64,000 nt of DNA from Crateriforma sp964453205 (GTDB taxonomy: Bacteria; Planctomycetota; Planctomycetia; Pirellulales; Pirellulaceae), in assembly GCA_964453205.1 (NCBI GenBank), contig CAYVRC010000003.1:1-64000 (forward strand). The letters run 5' to 3'. The notes under the pieces were generated by a model. That model saw only the letters and a list, made by a program, of their open reading frames with translations. It made no database searches and had not been told where the DNA came from. The translations under genes were made by a program, and so were the position numbers. This document shows, piece after piece, positions 51,311-61,800 of the stretch (position 1 is its first letter; each line of letters begins with the position of its first letter).

Positions 51311-52717
51311 ATGCTTCCCATCGTCGATCATCCGAAAGCCGCTCGCGATTTTGTCACCGACGAGTCTCGTTCGCAGTGGCACGACGACGCCTTGTGGTTC
51401 GTGCGGACCAAGCGGGATCGGCAAGCCGGTTCGGTGCCGGAATGGGAATACCTTCGCGAGCGTGCCTCGGCGATCAAGACCGAAACGATTGCGAACCTGG
51501 CCGATTACTTGGAACAGTTCGAAGCCAACGCGACCGCGCGAGGCGTCGTCGTTCATTGGGCCGCCGATGCCAAAGAACACAACGAGATCGTGCTGGACAT
51601 TCTGCGGCGGCACGACACGCAGCGGATCATCAAAAGCAAGTCCATGTTGACCGAGGAATGCGGGCTGAATCATTTCTTAGAAGAAAACGACATCGACGTC
51701 GTCGACACGGACCTCGGCGAACGCATCGTCCAGCTGCGGGGCGAAACGCCCAGCCACATCGTCTTGCCGGCGATCCACATCAAGAAGGAAGAAGTCGGCG
51801 ACACGTTTCACACGCATCTGGGTACCGACGCGGGAGCCTCCGATCCGCAGTACTTGACCGAAGCGGCGCGGGGGCATTTGCGAGGCAAGTTCTTGGCCGG
51901 CGAAGTCGGCATCACCGGTGTGAATTTCGGTGTCGCGGAAACCGGCGGCGTCGTCGTCTGCACGAACGAAGGCAATGCGGACTTGGGCGTGTCGCTGCCG
52001 CGGGTCCACATCGCGTGCATGGGCATCGAGAAATTGATTCCGCGGCTGGACGACTTGGCCGTGTTCACTCGCCTGCTGGCACGCAGCGCGACCGGGCAAC
52101 CGATCACCAGCTACACATCGCACTTTCACGGTCCGCGGGACGAAAACAGCGAACTGCACATCATCTTGGTCGACAACGGCCGCACGACGTTGCGTCAAAG
52201 TGACACGTTCCGGGCTTCGATGCACTGCATCCGCTGCGGCGCGTGCATGAACACTTGCCCGGTGTACCGTCGCAGCGGCGGACACAGCTATCGGGCGACC
52301 GTGCCCGGCCCGATCGGGTCGGTCCTTTCGCCGTCCAAGGACGCGCGATCGCACAAGTCGTTGCCTTACGCCTGCAGCCTGTGCGGTTCCTGTAGCGACG
52401 TGTGCCCGGTGAAAATCCCGCTGCATCACCAGCTTTTGGCTTGGCGGAGCGAATTGGTCGGCAAGGGACTGTTGCCGTGGAGCAAACGCGTCAGCATGAA
52501 GGCCGCGTCGACATTGTTTCGCCATCCGACCCTGTTCGCCCTGGCCGGCAGGATGGGACGAACGTCGCTGCGGGTTTTGCCGCGTTTCGCGACGCACAAT
52601 CGACTGAACACGTGGACCAAGGCGCGGGAACTTCCGACGCCGCCGAAGCAGAGTTTCCGCGATTGGTACGCGGCGAACCGTGATCGACCCGATGATAAAC
52701 GGCGAGGGGACCAATGA
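51311..52717 (+). CDS. lutB: Lactate oxidation complex protein LutB (ferredoxin-type)
   Basis: 468 aa from the ATG before LPIVDHPKAA. N-terminal LUD domain: WHDDALWFVRTKRDR, VVVHWAADAKEHNEIVLDIL, KSKSMLTEECGLNHFLEENDIDVVDTDLGERIVQLR, THLG and VGITGVNFGVAETGGVV. The C-terminal part has two 4Fe-4S motifs CIRCGACMNTCPVYR and CSLCGSCSDVCPVKIPL, as in LutB. An in-frame TTG at 51260 overlaps lutA, but the first residues are not LutB-like. It is the electron-transferring subunit of the lactate pathway. Confidence 0.95.
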   Translation: MLPIVDHPKAARDFVTDESRSQWHDDALWFVRTKRDRQAGSVPEWEYLRERASAIKTETIANLADYLEQFEANATARGVVVHWAADAKEHNEIVLDILRRHDTQRIIKSKSMLTEECGLNHFLEENDIDVVDTDLGERIVQLRGETPSHIVLPAIHIKKEEVGDTFHTHLGTDAGASDPQYLTEAARGHLRGKFLAGEVGITGVNFGVAETGGVVVCTNEGNADLGVSLPRVHIACMGIEKLIPRLDDLAVFTRLLARSATGQPITSYTSHFHGPRDENSELHIILVDNGRTTLRQSDTFRASMHCIRCGACMNTCPVYRRSGGHSYRATVPGPIGSVLSPSKDARSHKSLPYACSLCGSCSDVCPVKIPLHHQLLAWRSELVGKGLLPWSKRVSMKAASTLFRHPTLFALAGRMGRTSLRVLPRFATHNRLNTWTKARELPTPPKQSFRDWYAANRDRPDDKRRGDQ

Positions 52718-53355
52718 TTGCACCGGAGAATAAGCTCGGCCGCGGTGAACCCGCCGCGACGACGCGAAGTCGCCAATCGATCATGGATCGTTTGAGGAGC
52801 CGCGAGATTCCCAGCCCGGACTTGGGGCCGATCGACGAAAGCCGTTTGACGGTCTTTGACGATCCGCTGTCCGCGTTCCTGGAATCGCTGAAGTTTGTCG
52901 GCGGGGAGGCTCATTTGGTCGATCACCCCGGCCGAGTCGGCGAGATTTTGAATTCGATCGAAGCCTTTGGAAACGCCGAGAGAATCTGCTCTCAGTTCCC
53001 CGAGGGCGTGCAAGGCAACGTGGACGCTGGGGCCGTCGCCGACCCACACGATCTGTCGACCTTGGACTGGATGATCGCGGGGGGGGAATTTTTGGTGGCG
53101 GAGAACGGATCGATTTGGATCGAAGGGGCGACCTTGCCGCATCGCGTGTTGTTGTTCATCGCACAATACCTGGCGATTGTGGTTTCTCGAGAGCAAATCG
53201 TCAGCAACATGCACCAAGCGTACGCCCGCATCGGTCAACCGAAATCGCCATTCGGCATTTTCGTCTCCGGCCCCAGCAAGACCGCCGACATCGAACAATC
53301 GCTCGTTTTGGGCGCGCACGGTTGCCGCAAGCTGCAGGTCTTTCTGCTGCCGTAG
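52714..53355 (+). CDS. lutC: Lactate oxidation complex protein LutC (LUD domain)
   Basis: 213 aa; ATGA overlap with lutB. The LUD domain (DUF162) blocks are FDDPLSAFLESLKFVGGEAHLVDH, GAVADPHDLSTLDWMIAGGEFLVAENGSIWIEG, VVSREQIVSNMHQAYARIG and the C-terminal FGIFVSGPSKTADIEQSLVLGAHGCRKLQVFLL. All three lut genes are in one operon in the order A-B-C. No LutR-type or LldR regulator is encoded in the window. Confidence 0.94.
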   Translation: MIAPENKLGRGEPAATTRSRQSIMDRLRSREIPSPDLGPIDESRLTVFDDPLSAFLESLKFVGGEAHLVDHPGRVGEILNSIEAFGNAERICSQFPEGVQGNVDAGAVADPHDLSTLDWMIAGGEFLVAENGSIWIEGATLPHRVLLFIAQYLAIVVSREQIVSNMHQAYARIGQPKSPFGIFVSGPSKTADIEQSLVLGAHGCRKLQVFLLP

Positions 53356-53437
53356 TCATCTCGGTCGAACGAAACACGACCGGCAACGTCGCGTTTGAGG
53401 TTCGGCGCGGCTGTCGCATCCTGAATGCTCGTGGTGC

Positions 53438-54337
53438 TCACCTCGTGAGCGAAGACATCCGGGCCACGAGGTCGGCGTCGAGCGGGGTCGCCGCGGCGAT
53501 TTCGGCAACTTGACCGGGGCGGCGGGCGCCGACCAGGGCGGCTGAGACGCCCGGCTGGCTGATCGTCCATCCGATCGACAGCTGGGCGATCGTTTTGCCG
53601 CTCTCGTGACATAGCTTCGCCAACTGATCGACGACGTCGTGGGCGTGGCGTCTCGCATCGCCTTGAAAGACCGTGTAGCCCGGGCGACTGTCGCCGGGGG
53701 CAAAGACGTGATCGCGGGTGATCTTGCCGGCCAGCAAACCTTTCATCAACGTCCAGTAAACATGGCACTCTGCTCCGGCGGCGGACGCCGGGCCGATCCG
53801 GTCGGACAGTGAATCCGGCTGCAGCAGGTTCAGCGGACACTGGATCGCCGCGCAATCGACGACGCCGGCGAACTCGGCTCTTTGGCTTTCCGTCGCGTTG
53901 CAGATGCCGACCCGCTCCGCCAAGCCGGCGTCACGAAGTCGCCGGATCGCATCGGCCGATTCGACCAAGGGGACTTGCGGGTCAGGTGAATGCAGCATCA
54001 ACAGGTCGAAGCGTTCGACGCCGATCCGTGACAGCGACGTTTCGGCGTCTTCGGTCAACGTGCGTGCCGATCCGTCGATCCGTCGTCGGCGATCCGGGGT
54101 CCACCGCTGGCCGACCTTGCCGATCAGCTCGAAGCGGTCGCGGTCGCTTTTCAAGAACGTCCCGATCAGCCGGTCACTTTCACCGTCGTAGCCGTAGCTG
54201 AACGCGGTGTCGAAACGCGTGATGCCCGCGTCGATCGCCGCGGCGACCGTTCGGCGTGCTTCGTCGCGGGTCACGCCGACGGTGGTGACTCCTGCGACGG
54301 GCCAGAGGCCCAGGATGAGGTTCGGGTTGGCATTCAT
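53438..54337 (-). CDS. Aldo/keto reductase family protein
   Basis: 299 aa. TIM-barrel AKR layout: GLWPVAGVTTVGVTRDEARRTVAAAIDAGITRFDTAFSYGYDGESDRLIG contains the catalytic FDTA Asp and SYGYDGES Tyr. ELIGKVGQRW carries the Lys, FDLLMLHSPDPQVP the His, and AECHVYWTLMKGLLAGKIT and VGARRPGQVAEI the cofactor-binding end. It should reduce an aldehyde or ketone with NADPH. The start is the ATG before NANPNLI because the upstream extension is low-complexity and not AKR-like. It is convergent with lutC, with an 82-base gap. Confidence 0.88.
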   Translation of the reverse strand: MNANPNLILGLWPVAGVTTVGVTRDEARRTVAAAIDAGITRFDTAFSYGYDGESDRLIGTFLKSDRDRFELIGKVGQRWTPDRRRRIDGSARTLTEDAETSLSRIGVERFDLLMLHSPDPQVPLVESADAIRRLRDAGLAERVGICNATESQRAEFAGVVDCAAIQCPLNLLQPDSLSDRIGPASAAGAECHVYWTLMKGLLAGKITRDHVFAPGDSRPGYTVFQGDARRHAHDVVDQLAKLCHESGKTIAQLSIGWTISQPGVSAALVGARRPGQVAEIAAATPLDADLVARMSSLTR

Positions 54338-54501
54338 CCGGGACAGCTTAGCCGTTTTCTCGGACGCGGTAACGAGCGGAATCCTGATCCCGCCGGCGGG
54401 TCGCCTTGCGACGATCGATTGCCGGGGGTGATCAGGATTCGGGCTGAGCTGAGAAAAGGGAACTCCGGATCGGATCAAGAGATTCCGAGATTCGATCCGC
54501 T

Positions 54502-55989
54502 TCAGAAATCGATGACCAGACCCAAGTCGATGCCCTGGACGATCAAGCTGGTGTCTTGCCAGACCAGCGGCGGTTGACCGAAAGGCCCGGCGGTCACCCG
54601 CGTCGTCCCGTCGAATACCGGGTTGATGTGCTCACCGGCCGTGGCAACGTTGCTCCAGTAGATGAAGCTGTAGCCGACGGTGAACAAGACGTGATCGCGA
54701 AATCGATAGCCGACTTTGACGTTGGCTTCGGGGACGAAGCTGAACACGTCGCGTTCGTAAGTGCCTTGGGAGTCCAGTGCGAGCAGTCCGCCTTCCAGGC
54801 TGGTGACGGTCGGCGGATTGGTCGCCAACGTTTCGGTCGCCGTGCCTTGGATGTTCAGGGTTTGCGCCATGTTGCCCAGGTGGACTTTGGTCAAACTGCT
54901 GAACATCCACTTGCCGCGTGTCAAAACGGTCTCGAAACCGATTTGACCGCCGTGAAAATCATTCGTGGTTTCGAACAAGTCACGGAACGAAATGTTGGTG
55001 CCGGTGGCCGGGGTGACCTCGGTCGCCGAGCTTTCGATGCTCAACATGTCGTCGATGCCGTAGTAGGTGTAGCCGCCGATCAGGTCCGTGCGATACTCGT
55101 CGCCTTCGGCGAACATCAGTCGGCCGTAACCTTCCGCGGCGATCATGTCCAGCTTCGTTTCCGCGTTGACCCGGCCGGTGAATAACGTGTCGCCGACGTT
55201 GTTTTCGGCGATCACCAGCAACGCGTCGTTCTGACCGCTGGAAGTGTCGAAGAACGGTCGGCCGACATTGAATTGGCTGCCGTCGCCGCTGGCCGAGTAC
55301 GTTTCGCTGTCTTCGCCCAGGAACCAGAAACGTCCGCCGAGTCCGAAGTTTTTACTGAGGTAGCGCCCCGCGTCGATGCGGAAGCCCGGCGCCAGGTCGC
55401 CGCCGACACCGCCTTCACCGCCAAAGACGGTTTCGGTGTTGGGGAAGCTCGGTCCGATCGTCGGATTGAAACCCGTGGGAGCTTCGGTGATCAGAGCGGG
55501 CGCTCGGCGAGCTTGCGGGAACCACAACAACATTTCCGCCGTCGTCCACAAGTCTTTCCGGTTGCCTTTGCCCAGCATTCCGCCGATCGATCGTGTGCGG
55601 CAATTCGCTTTGCCACAGCTACCGGTGCTGGTCGCCGTGCATCCGCATGCGCCGGACATCGCGTGTCCCTGCGAATGCATGACCGCCGGTGAAACGCCGC
55701 CGTCGACATACAGGTCGGAATAGGAGATCGGTGAATACGATTCGCCGGCGGCTTGTTCGGCGGTCAAGTCGCCGACCGAATACTGGTCGGATGCGTATTC
55801 GACTTCGTCAACAAAGGATGCCTCGTCGGCGTAGCCGTCGAGGTCGCCGATGCTGCCGCCGGACGTCTGTGCCTGGGCCTGGGTCGGGTGGGCCGTGACG
55901 GCCGCCGCGAGCGCGACAGCGGTCAGGGCGATACCCTTGACGCTTCGCGCCGTGTTGAGACGCAGAAGGTCTCGCAAACAAATTTTCAT
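54502..55989 (-). CDS. BBP7-family outer-membrane beta-barrel protein
   Basis: 495 aa from the ATG before KICLRDLL, giving a signal peptide (SVKGIALTAVALAAAVTAHPTQAQAQ). The Ala/Asp-rich N-terminal domain is followed by CGCTATSTGSCGKANC, then barrel strands: DLWTTAEMLLWFPQARRAPALITEA, GGVGGDLAPGFRIDAGRYLSKNFGLGGRFWFLG, SIESSATEV, FHGGQIGFETVLTRGKWMFSSLTKVHLGN and a C-terminal LIVQGIDLGLVIDF. This is the BBP7/DUF1551 family, which is abundant in planctomycete outer membranes. Function is unknown. It is divergent from the secA gene at 56208 by 218 bases. Confidence 0.82.
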   Translation of the reverse strand: MKICLRDLLRLNTARSVKGIALTAVALAAAVTAHPTQAQAQTSGGSIGDLDGYADEASFVDEVEYASDQYSVGDLTAEQAAGESYSPISYSDLYVDGGVSPAVMHSQGHAMSGACGCTATSTGSCGKANCRTRSIGGMLGKGNRKDLWTTAEMLLWFPQARRAPALITEAPTGFNPTIGPSFPNTETVFGGEGGVGGDLAPGFRIDAGRYLSKNFGLGGRFWFLGEDSETYSASGDGSQFNVGRPFFDTSSGQNDALLVIAENNVGDTLFTGRVNAETKLDMIAAEGYGRLMFAEGDEYRTDLIGGYTYYGIDDMLSIESSATEVTPATGTNISFRDLFETTNDFHGGQIGFETVLTRGKWMFSSLTKVHLGNMAQTLNIQGTATETLATNPPTVTSLEGGLLALDSQGTYERDVFSFVPEANVKVGYRFRDHVLFTVGYSFIYWSNVATAGEHINPVFDGTTRVTAGPFGQPPLVWQDTSLIVQGIDLGLVIDF

Positions 55990-56207
55990 GGGACGTCTCG
56001 TGCAGTCCGGGAACACTGATATGACTGGTAGAACTAGATCGACCGGCTTGACCCCGGCATTCAGCATCGTCCGAACACAAGTCAAGGTCCGCCCAGACTT
56101 CCTAGATTCGCGTCTGCGGTCGTCAAGCTTTCGCCAAACCACCCGAACAGTTCATCGCCAGACTGCGTGTGTTCGTTAAACTGTCGGTTTCACGCCGATG
56201 AAAAATC

Positions 56208-58412
56208 ATGGGCGGGAAATCTTTTCGACGAATCCCTTTCATTTTTTTCCCAGAGTCTCCGCTCGTGGCATCCAGCGACATCGAATCCGATCACGCCGAA
56301 GCCAAACAAAAAGCCGAAGCGAAAGCCGAATCCGGTTCCCCGGAATTGCCGCCGAACGATTTGATCGAAGCCGACGGGTCGGTCGACGGGTCGGTCGATG
56401 GCTCGGCACCGCCGGCAGCCGAGCTTCCGGCGACCGAGCCGGATCAAGCCAACGCGCGGCGGAGCGGACCGACGGCGAAATCGTCGCTGACCGCCAAGGG
56501 CGCGCGGCTGAAAATGGGCCGCTGGAAACGACAGCTGGCGCGGATCAATGAGTTAGAAAACCAGTTGACGGGCGAAGACGAAGCATCGCTGCGGAAACGT
56601 TCCTTGGCACTGCGTTATCGCGCGATGGCCGGTGAAAAACTGACCGGGCTGTTGCCCGAAGGCTACGCCCTGGTCCGCGAAGCCGGGCGCCGGACGCTTT
56701 CGATGCGGCATTACGACGTCCAGATGATCGGCGGCATCGCGCTGTTCGAAGGCCACATCGCAGAGATGCAAACGGGCGAGGGCAAGACCCTGACCGCAAC
56801 GCTGCCGTTGTATTTGCATTCGTTGACCGGCAAGGGGGCTCACCTGGCGACGGTCAATGATTATTTGGCGCGGCGGGATGCCGAGTGGATGACGCCGATC
56901 TACCGGGTCTTGGGGTTGGACGTCGGGATCATCCAAACCAGCGACGACCAGGGGTCACGGCGCAAGTCTTACGCCGCCGCGGTGACTTATGGAACGGCCA
57001 AAGAATTCGGATTTGATTTCTTGCGGGATCGGCTGCTTCTGCGCGCCCAGAATCGTCTCCAAACCGACATGCTCGGCGACGGCGGCGGCGGTTTCAGCGG
57101 CGGCGGGGACCAGCCCGTCATGCGGGGCATGCACTTTTGCTTGGTCGACGAAGCGGACAGCATTCTGATCGATGAAGCGCGGACGCCGCTGATCATCGGC
57201 AGCATCGAAGACAACGTCCGCGACCAAATCGTCGAGACTTACCGTTGGGCCGCCGAGCATGCCGGCGAGTTCGAACAGTACGACCACTACGAAATCGACG
57301 ACGAGACGAAACAGTTCGAGTTGACCGCCCGCGGACGCCAGAAAGTGCGTTCGCTGAACAAACCCGACTTGGTTCGCACGATGGGCTTGGTCGATTTGTA
57401 CGAATACACCGAGCGGGCGATCAAAGTCGGCAAAGAATTCCTGTTGGATCGGCAATACGTCGTCCGTCCCGGCGAGAAAGGCGTCGACGAAATCGTGATC
57501 GTCGACGAATTCACCGGACGACTTGCCGAAGGACGCAAGTGGCGCGACGGCATTCACCAAGCGATCGAAGCCAAGGAAGACATCGAAATCAGCGTCCCGA
57601 CCGGTCAGGCGGCTCGCATCACCGTCCAGGATCTGTTCCTCCGCTACCCGCACTTGGCCGGCATGACGGGCACCGCGGCGACCAGCGCACGCGAAATGAA
57701 GCGGATTTATCGAACACCGGTGATTCGCGTGCCCACCAACCGACCGCCGCAACGCAAGCGATTGCCCGACCGCGTGTACGGCAGCATGCTGGCGAAATTC
57801 GAAGCGATCGTCGAAGAAGTTCGCGGCATCCACGAAACCGGACGCCCCGTGTTGATCGGGACTCGCTCGATCGACAAAAGCGAGATCGTGGCGCGGTTGC
57901 TGGACGAGATCGGCATCGCCCATCAAGTCTTGAACGCGAACAACGTCGAACGGGAAGCGGAAATCGTCGCCGCGGCCGGTGGTCGGGGCAAAGTCACCGT
58001 GGCGACGAACATGGCCGGGCGTGGTACCGACATCAAACTGACCGACGAAGTCGAAGCGATCGGCGGGATGCACGTGATCTGCACCGAGCTTCACGACGCG
58101 GCGCGGATCGACCGGCAATTGATCGGGCGGTGCGGACGACAAGGCGATCAAGGTTCGTATCGCCAGTTTCTGTCGCTGGACGATGACATCTTGAAAGTCG
58201 GCCTGGGCGTCGACGTCGCCGAGAAAATGAAAGCGAAAGGCGAAATTCTGACCGGGTCGGCCGACCGTCACGCCGGTCTGTTTCGCAAGGCGCAAAGTAA
58301 AGTCGAACGCAAGCACTTCCGCGACCGCATGGTCTTGATGCACCACGAGAAGGAGCGGAAGAAAATGCAACGGGAAATCGGCCAGGACCCCTACCTGGAC
58401 ACGCCGGATTGA
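56208..58412 (+). CDS. secA: SecA preprotein-translocase ATPase, short form
   Basis: 734 aa. An acidic/alanine-rich N-terminal extension (about 1-110) precedes the motor. AEMQTGEGKTLTATLP (Walker A, about 186), DEADSILIDEARTPLIIG (about 313), GMTGTAATSAREM, VATNMAGRGTDIKLTDEVEAIGG (about 600) and RIDRQLIGRCGRQGDQGSYRQFLSLDDD (about 634) are intact. The tail ends HHEKERKKMQREIGQDPYLDTPD, so the helical wing and zinc/SecB tail of the 900-aa SecA are missing. It is larger and more canonical than the copy at 25874. It could serve the Sec pathway or a specialised export; a full-length SecA elsewhere in the genome would decide this. The start may be later, since no SD is seen. Confidence 0.88.
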   Translation: MGGKSFRRIPFIFFPESPLVASSDIESDHAEAKQKAEAKAESGSPELPPNDLIEADGSVDGSVDGSAPPAAELPATEPDQANARRSGPTAKSSLTAKGARLKMGRWKRQLARINELENQLTGEDEASLRKRSLALRYRAMAGEKLTGLLPEGYALVREAGRRTLSMRHYDVQMIGGIALFEGHIAEMQTGEGKTLTATLPLYLHSLTGKGAHLATVNDYLARRDAEWMTPIYRVLGLDVGIIQTSDDQGSRRKSYAAAVTYGTAKEFGFDFLRDRLLLRAQNRLQTDMLGDGGGGFSGGGDQPVMRGMHFCLVDEADSILIDEARTPLIIGSIEDNVRDQIVETYRWAAEHAGEFEQYDHYEIDDETKQFELTARGRQKVRSLNKPDLVRTMGLVDLYEYTERAIKVGKEFLLDRQYVVRPGEKGVDEIVIVDEFTGRLAEGRKWRDGIHQAIEAKEDIEISVPTGQAARITVQDLFLRYPHLAGMTGTAATSAREMKRIYRTPVIRVPTNRPPQRKRLPDRVYGSMLAKFEAIVEEVRGIHETGRPVLIGTRSIDKSEIVARLLDEIGIAHQVLNANNVEREAEIVAAAGGRGKVTVATNMAGRGTDIKLTDEVEAIGGMHVICTELHDAARIDRQLIGRCGRQGDQGSYRQFLSLDDDILKVGLGVDVAEKMKAKGEILTGSADRHAGLFRKAQSKVERKHFRDRMVLMHHEKERKKMQREIGQDPYLDTPD

Positions 58413-58804
58413 TCCGCCGGTCGCCGGACGGAACCCGAAGCGTCGCGATTTTTCTCACAACTGGTCTTGACGTCGTCTCCGCTGGCGTCGTACTTCCCTC
58501 TTTAACCAGGGAATCTCTCTGCGACGGGAAGTTGCAGAGGTCGTATTTCGTGACATCGATCGGCGTATTTTCTTCGGAAAAGGCTCGTCGTTCCGGATTC
58601 AGCGGCAATGCCAAAGCTGGTCCGCGAATGCCACGAAATGGGATCTCACCGCAACGGTACAGGCGACGGCCACGGAAGGCGTCGATCGCATGTCAAGAAC
58701 TCGCGAGATCGGACGAATGAAAGTCCGGGAAGCCTGAGTCCGACCAATCCGATGTCTCGAATTTGATCGTTCGGGACGTCTCACCGCGAAGAAGGAGTGT
58801 CGCG
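58413..58804. other. 392-base gene-free region between secA and the secretin gene
   Basis: Contains a weak TTCCCT/AGGGAA inverted repeat (58494-58499 and 58507-58512) that may mark the end of the secA transcript, and the ribosome-binding AAGAAGGAG at 58789-58797 for the secretin. I see no gene, promoter hexamers or RNA. Confidence 0.5.
58789..58797 (+). promoter_or_regulatory. Ribosome-binding site deciding a TTG start
   Basis: AAGAAGGAG is followed 7 bases later by TTG at 58805, in frame with the secretin. The upstream TTG at 58763 has no Shine-Dalgarno sequence. The deduced protein then starts MNRLSPDKASAL. Confidence 0.65.
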
Positions 58805-61800
58805 TTGAATCGCCTATCCCCCGACAAAGCCTCAGCACTACAAGCCGCCACTTTCCCCGGCGGTTCTGTTCCGCGATCGCGTGACCTTCGTGGGTACCGC
58901 CGATGGCATCGGCTGAGCCGCCTTCCCGTTGCCGCAGCGTTGATCGCCGCCGCATCGATGACCACAACGCCGACGCCGGCGATCGGACAGTTCAGCCTTC
59001 CCGGCGAACTTTCGTCCGCTCCGGCGTCCGCCCCGGCCGACACGCCGACGGCCCCCGCCTCGCTGGCGGCCGGCAAAGCGGCGATCGCGAAAGCCGAGAA
59101 GGCGATCGGCGAAAAAGATTTCAAAACCGCCGTCCGGCAATACCAGCAAGCCGGCCTGATGACACGCACCGTGCCCGCACTCGGGCCGGACGTGATGAAG
59201 CTGGCCGGAAAGCTGTCCGCCGCGGGCATCGACAAAGCCTTGCTGATGCCGCCGAAAACGGGCCCAACGACATCTGACCCTCAGGCAATGACCGGCGGTT
59301 TCGGCGAAGCGAAGCCGATCGGCCAGGCCACTCCCCCTGACGCGGCGACGCGTAAAACCGAAGCCTTGCGACTGATCGCGATCGGACGCGCCGCCTTGGA
59401 TCGCGGCGACGTCGAAACCGCGATCACGTTGGCTCACCGCGCCGAATCGCTGGCCGTTCCCGAATCGGCTTACGCCCCCGGCGAACCCCGGGCTTGGCAG
59501 TTCATGCTGGACGCTCAGTCGGCTGCCAAGAAATCCGGCATCCTGCGTACTTCCGGGACCGCTCCGATCGTCAGCGCCGGAGGAGAACCGCAGGCCGGTG
59601 GCGGTGTGGCTCAAACCCCGTTCAACGGCGCGGCCCCCGGCACCACCGAAGCTCAAGTCGCTCAGGTGCAAGGTGTGGCTCCGCTGCCCTTGAAATCCGG
59701 CAGTTACGGCGAAGAACTGTATCGAGAAGGCCTGGACAGTTTGTCCAAGGGCGAAGCCGCCGCGGCCCGTGAAAAATTCGTCGAAGCCTGGAAATACGAA
59801 GGCGAGCTTCCGCTGGACGTCCGGCGGGCTTTGCAAGAAAAACTGACCCTGGTCCAGCCGTCACGGTTGCCGAGTGTCGCCGGCGGAAATGCCCAAGAGC
59901 CGATCGGGGCGATGGACAAGGCCGCCTTGGAGGCTCAAGCCAAAACCAGACGTTTGTACCACGAAGTCACAGCGGAACTGGCCAAAGCCAACGAAATCAA
60001 GGCCACAGCACCGCTGGATGCCAAAGACAACTTGGAATCCCTGTTGCGGCGGATCGAAGGGTCCGACGTGGACGATGCGGCCAAGCGTTCGCTGTCCTCG
60101 ATGGTCGACCGAGACTTGAGATCGCAAGTCGCTTTCATCGAAGCCAACCGGGCCAAGATCGATTTGGATTTGCAGAACGAAGCGGTACGCCAAGACATCG
60201 AAATGGACAAAACTCGCGAAGCGTTGATCGATGACAAGGTCAGTGCCATGGTCGACGATTTCAACGACTTGATGCGTGAACGACGTTTCGAGGAAGCCGA
60301 GGTCATCGCCAAACAGGTCGCCGAACTGAAACCGGAAAGCTCGATCGCCAAAAGCATGTTCAATCAAAGCCGCACCGGCGTGCGGATGAAGATGGACGAA
60401 CAGATCGCATCGATGAAGGAAGACGGATTCGCACGCCAAATGCTCGGCATCGATTCCAGCGCGGTCCCGATGGATCCGAACCGACCGTTCGAGTACGGCG
60501 ACGTTCGCCAATGGAACGAAATGTCACGTCGACGAACCGCGGACGGCAAAAGCGGCCGCGGTCGCAGTCCGGCCGAGGAAGTGATCTACGAGAAACTGGA
60601 TTCGCAAATCGACGCCAAATACGTCAATCGCCCCATCAAAGAAGTGATGGAGCAACTCAGTGCGGTTCTGAACATCCCGATCGTGGTCGACAACCGTGCC
60701 TTGGAAGAGGCCCGTTTGGACAGCAGTCAGCCGGTCACGCTGGACCTGCCCGGATCGATCCCGCTGAAAAACGCGCTCAACCTGATGCTGCGTGAGTACG
60801 ATTTGACCTACATGGTCGACAACGACGTCCTGAACATCACCACCCAAGATCGCAAGAAGGCCAACGTCTATCCAAAGACGTACCGCGTGACGGACTTGGT
60901 GACACCGATCCCGAACTTCGCGGCGTCTTCGGACAACGGGCTGCTCGGAGCCTTGCAGGCGGCCTACCAAATGGCCAGCCCGATGGCCAACGTGCAGGTC
61001 ATGCCCGTCAGTGCCACGGACATGGGGATCGGCGGCTTTGCAGGCAAAGACCAAATGAACAACCCGATGGCTTTGGGCCAGTACTCGCCGACCGGCATGG
61101 CCGGAGGCGGAATCGCCGGCAGCGAACCGATGGGCGGCGGCAGCATGGCCGACTTCAGCCAGCTGATGATGTTGATCCAAACGACGATCGAACCGGAGAC
61201 CTGGGAAGCGTTGGGGGGCACGAGCACGATGTTCCCGTACGCCCAAAACTTGTCGCTGATCGTCAGCACGACCAGTGACGTTCACGACCAGATCAGTGAC
61301 TTGTTGGATTCGCTGCGTCGCCTGCAAAACTTGCAAATCACCATCGAAGTCCGCTTCATCACACTGTCGGATACGTTCTTCGAACGGATCGGTGTCGATT
61401 TCGACGTGCAGTTCGATGACAACACAAGGATGCTGCCCAAAGACGATAGCGGCCCGAGCGCCACGATCGGCTTGTCGGCCGCCAACGGGACCCCGACGGC
61501 GGACTTGGACATCCGTCTGGATCAAAACATTTTCACGCCGACGACACCGACTTTCGGCGGTTTCGACGCCGGTGCGGCATCGTCGATCGGGTTTGCGATC
61601 CTGTCGGACATCGAGGCGTTTTTCTTCTTGCAAGCGGTGCAAGGAAATTCGCGGAGCAACATCATGCAGGCACCGAAGGTCACGTTGTTCGACGGCCAGT
61701 TGGCGACGATCAACGATACATCTTCGCGGCCTTTCGTGACCAGCATCACGCCGGTCGTCGGTGACTTCGCCGTCGCTCAGCAACCGGTGATCGTCGTCTT

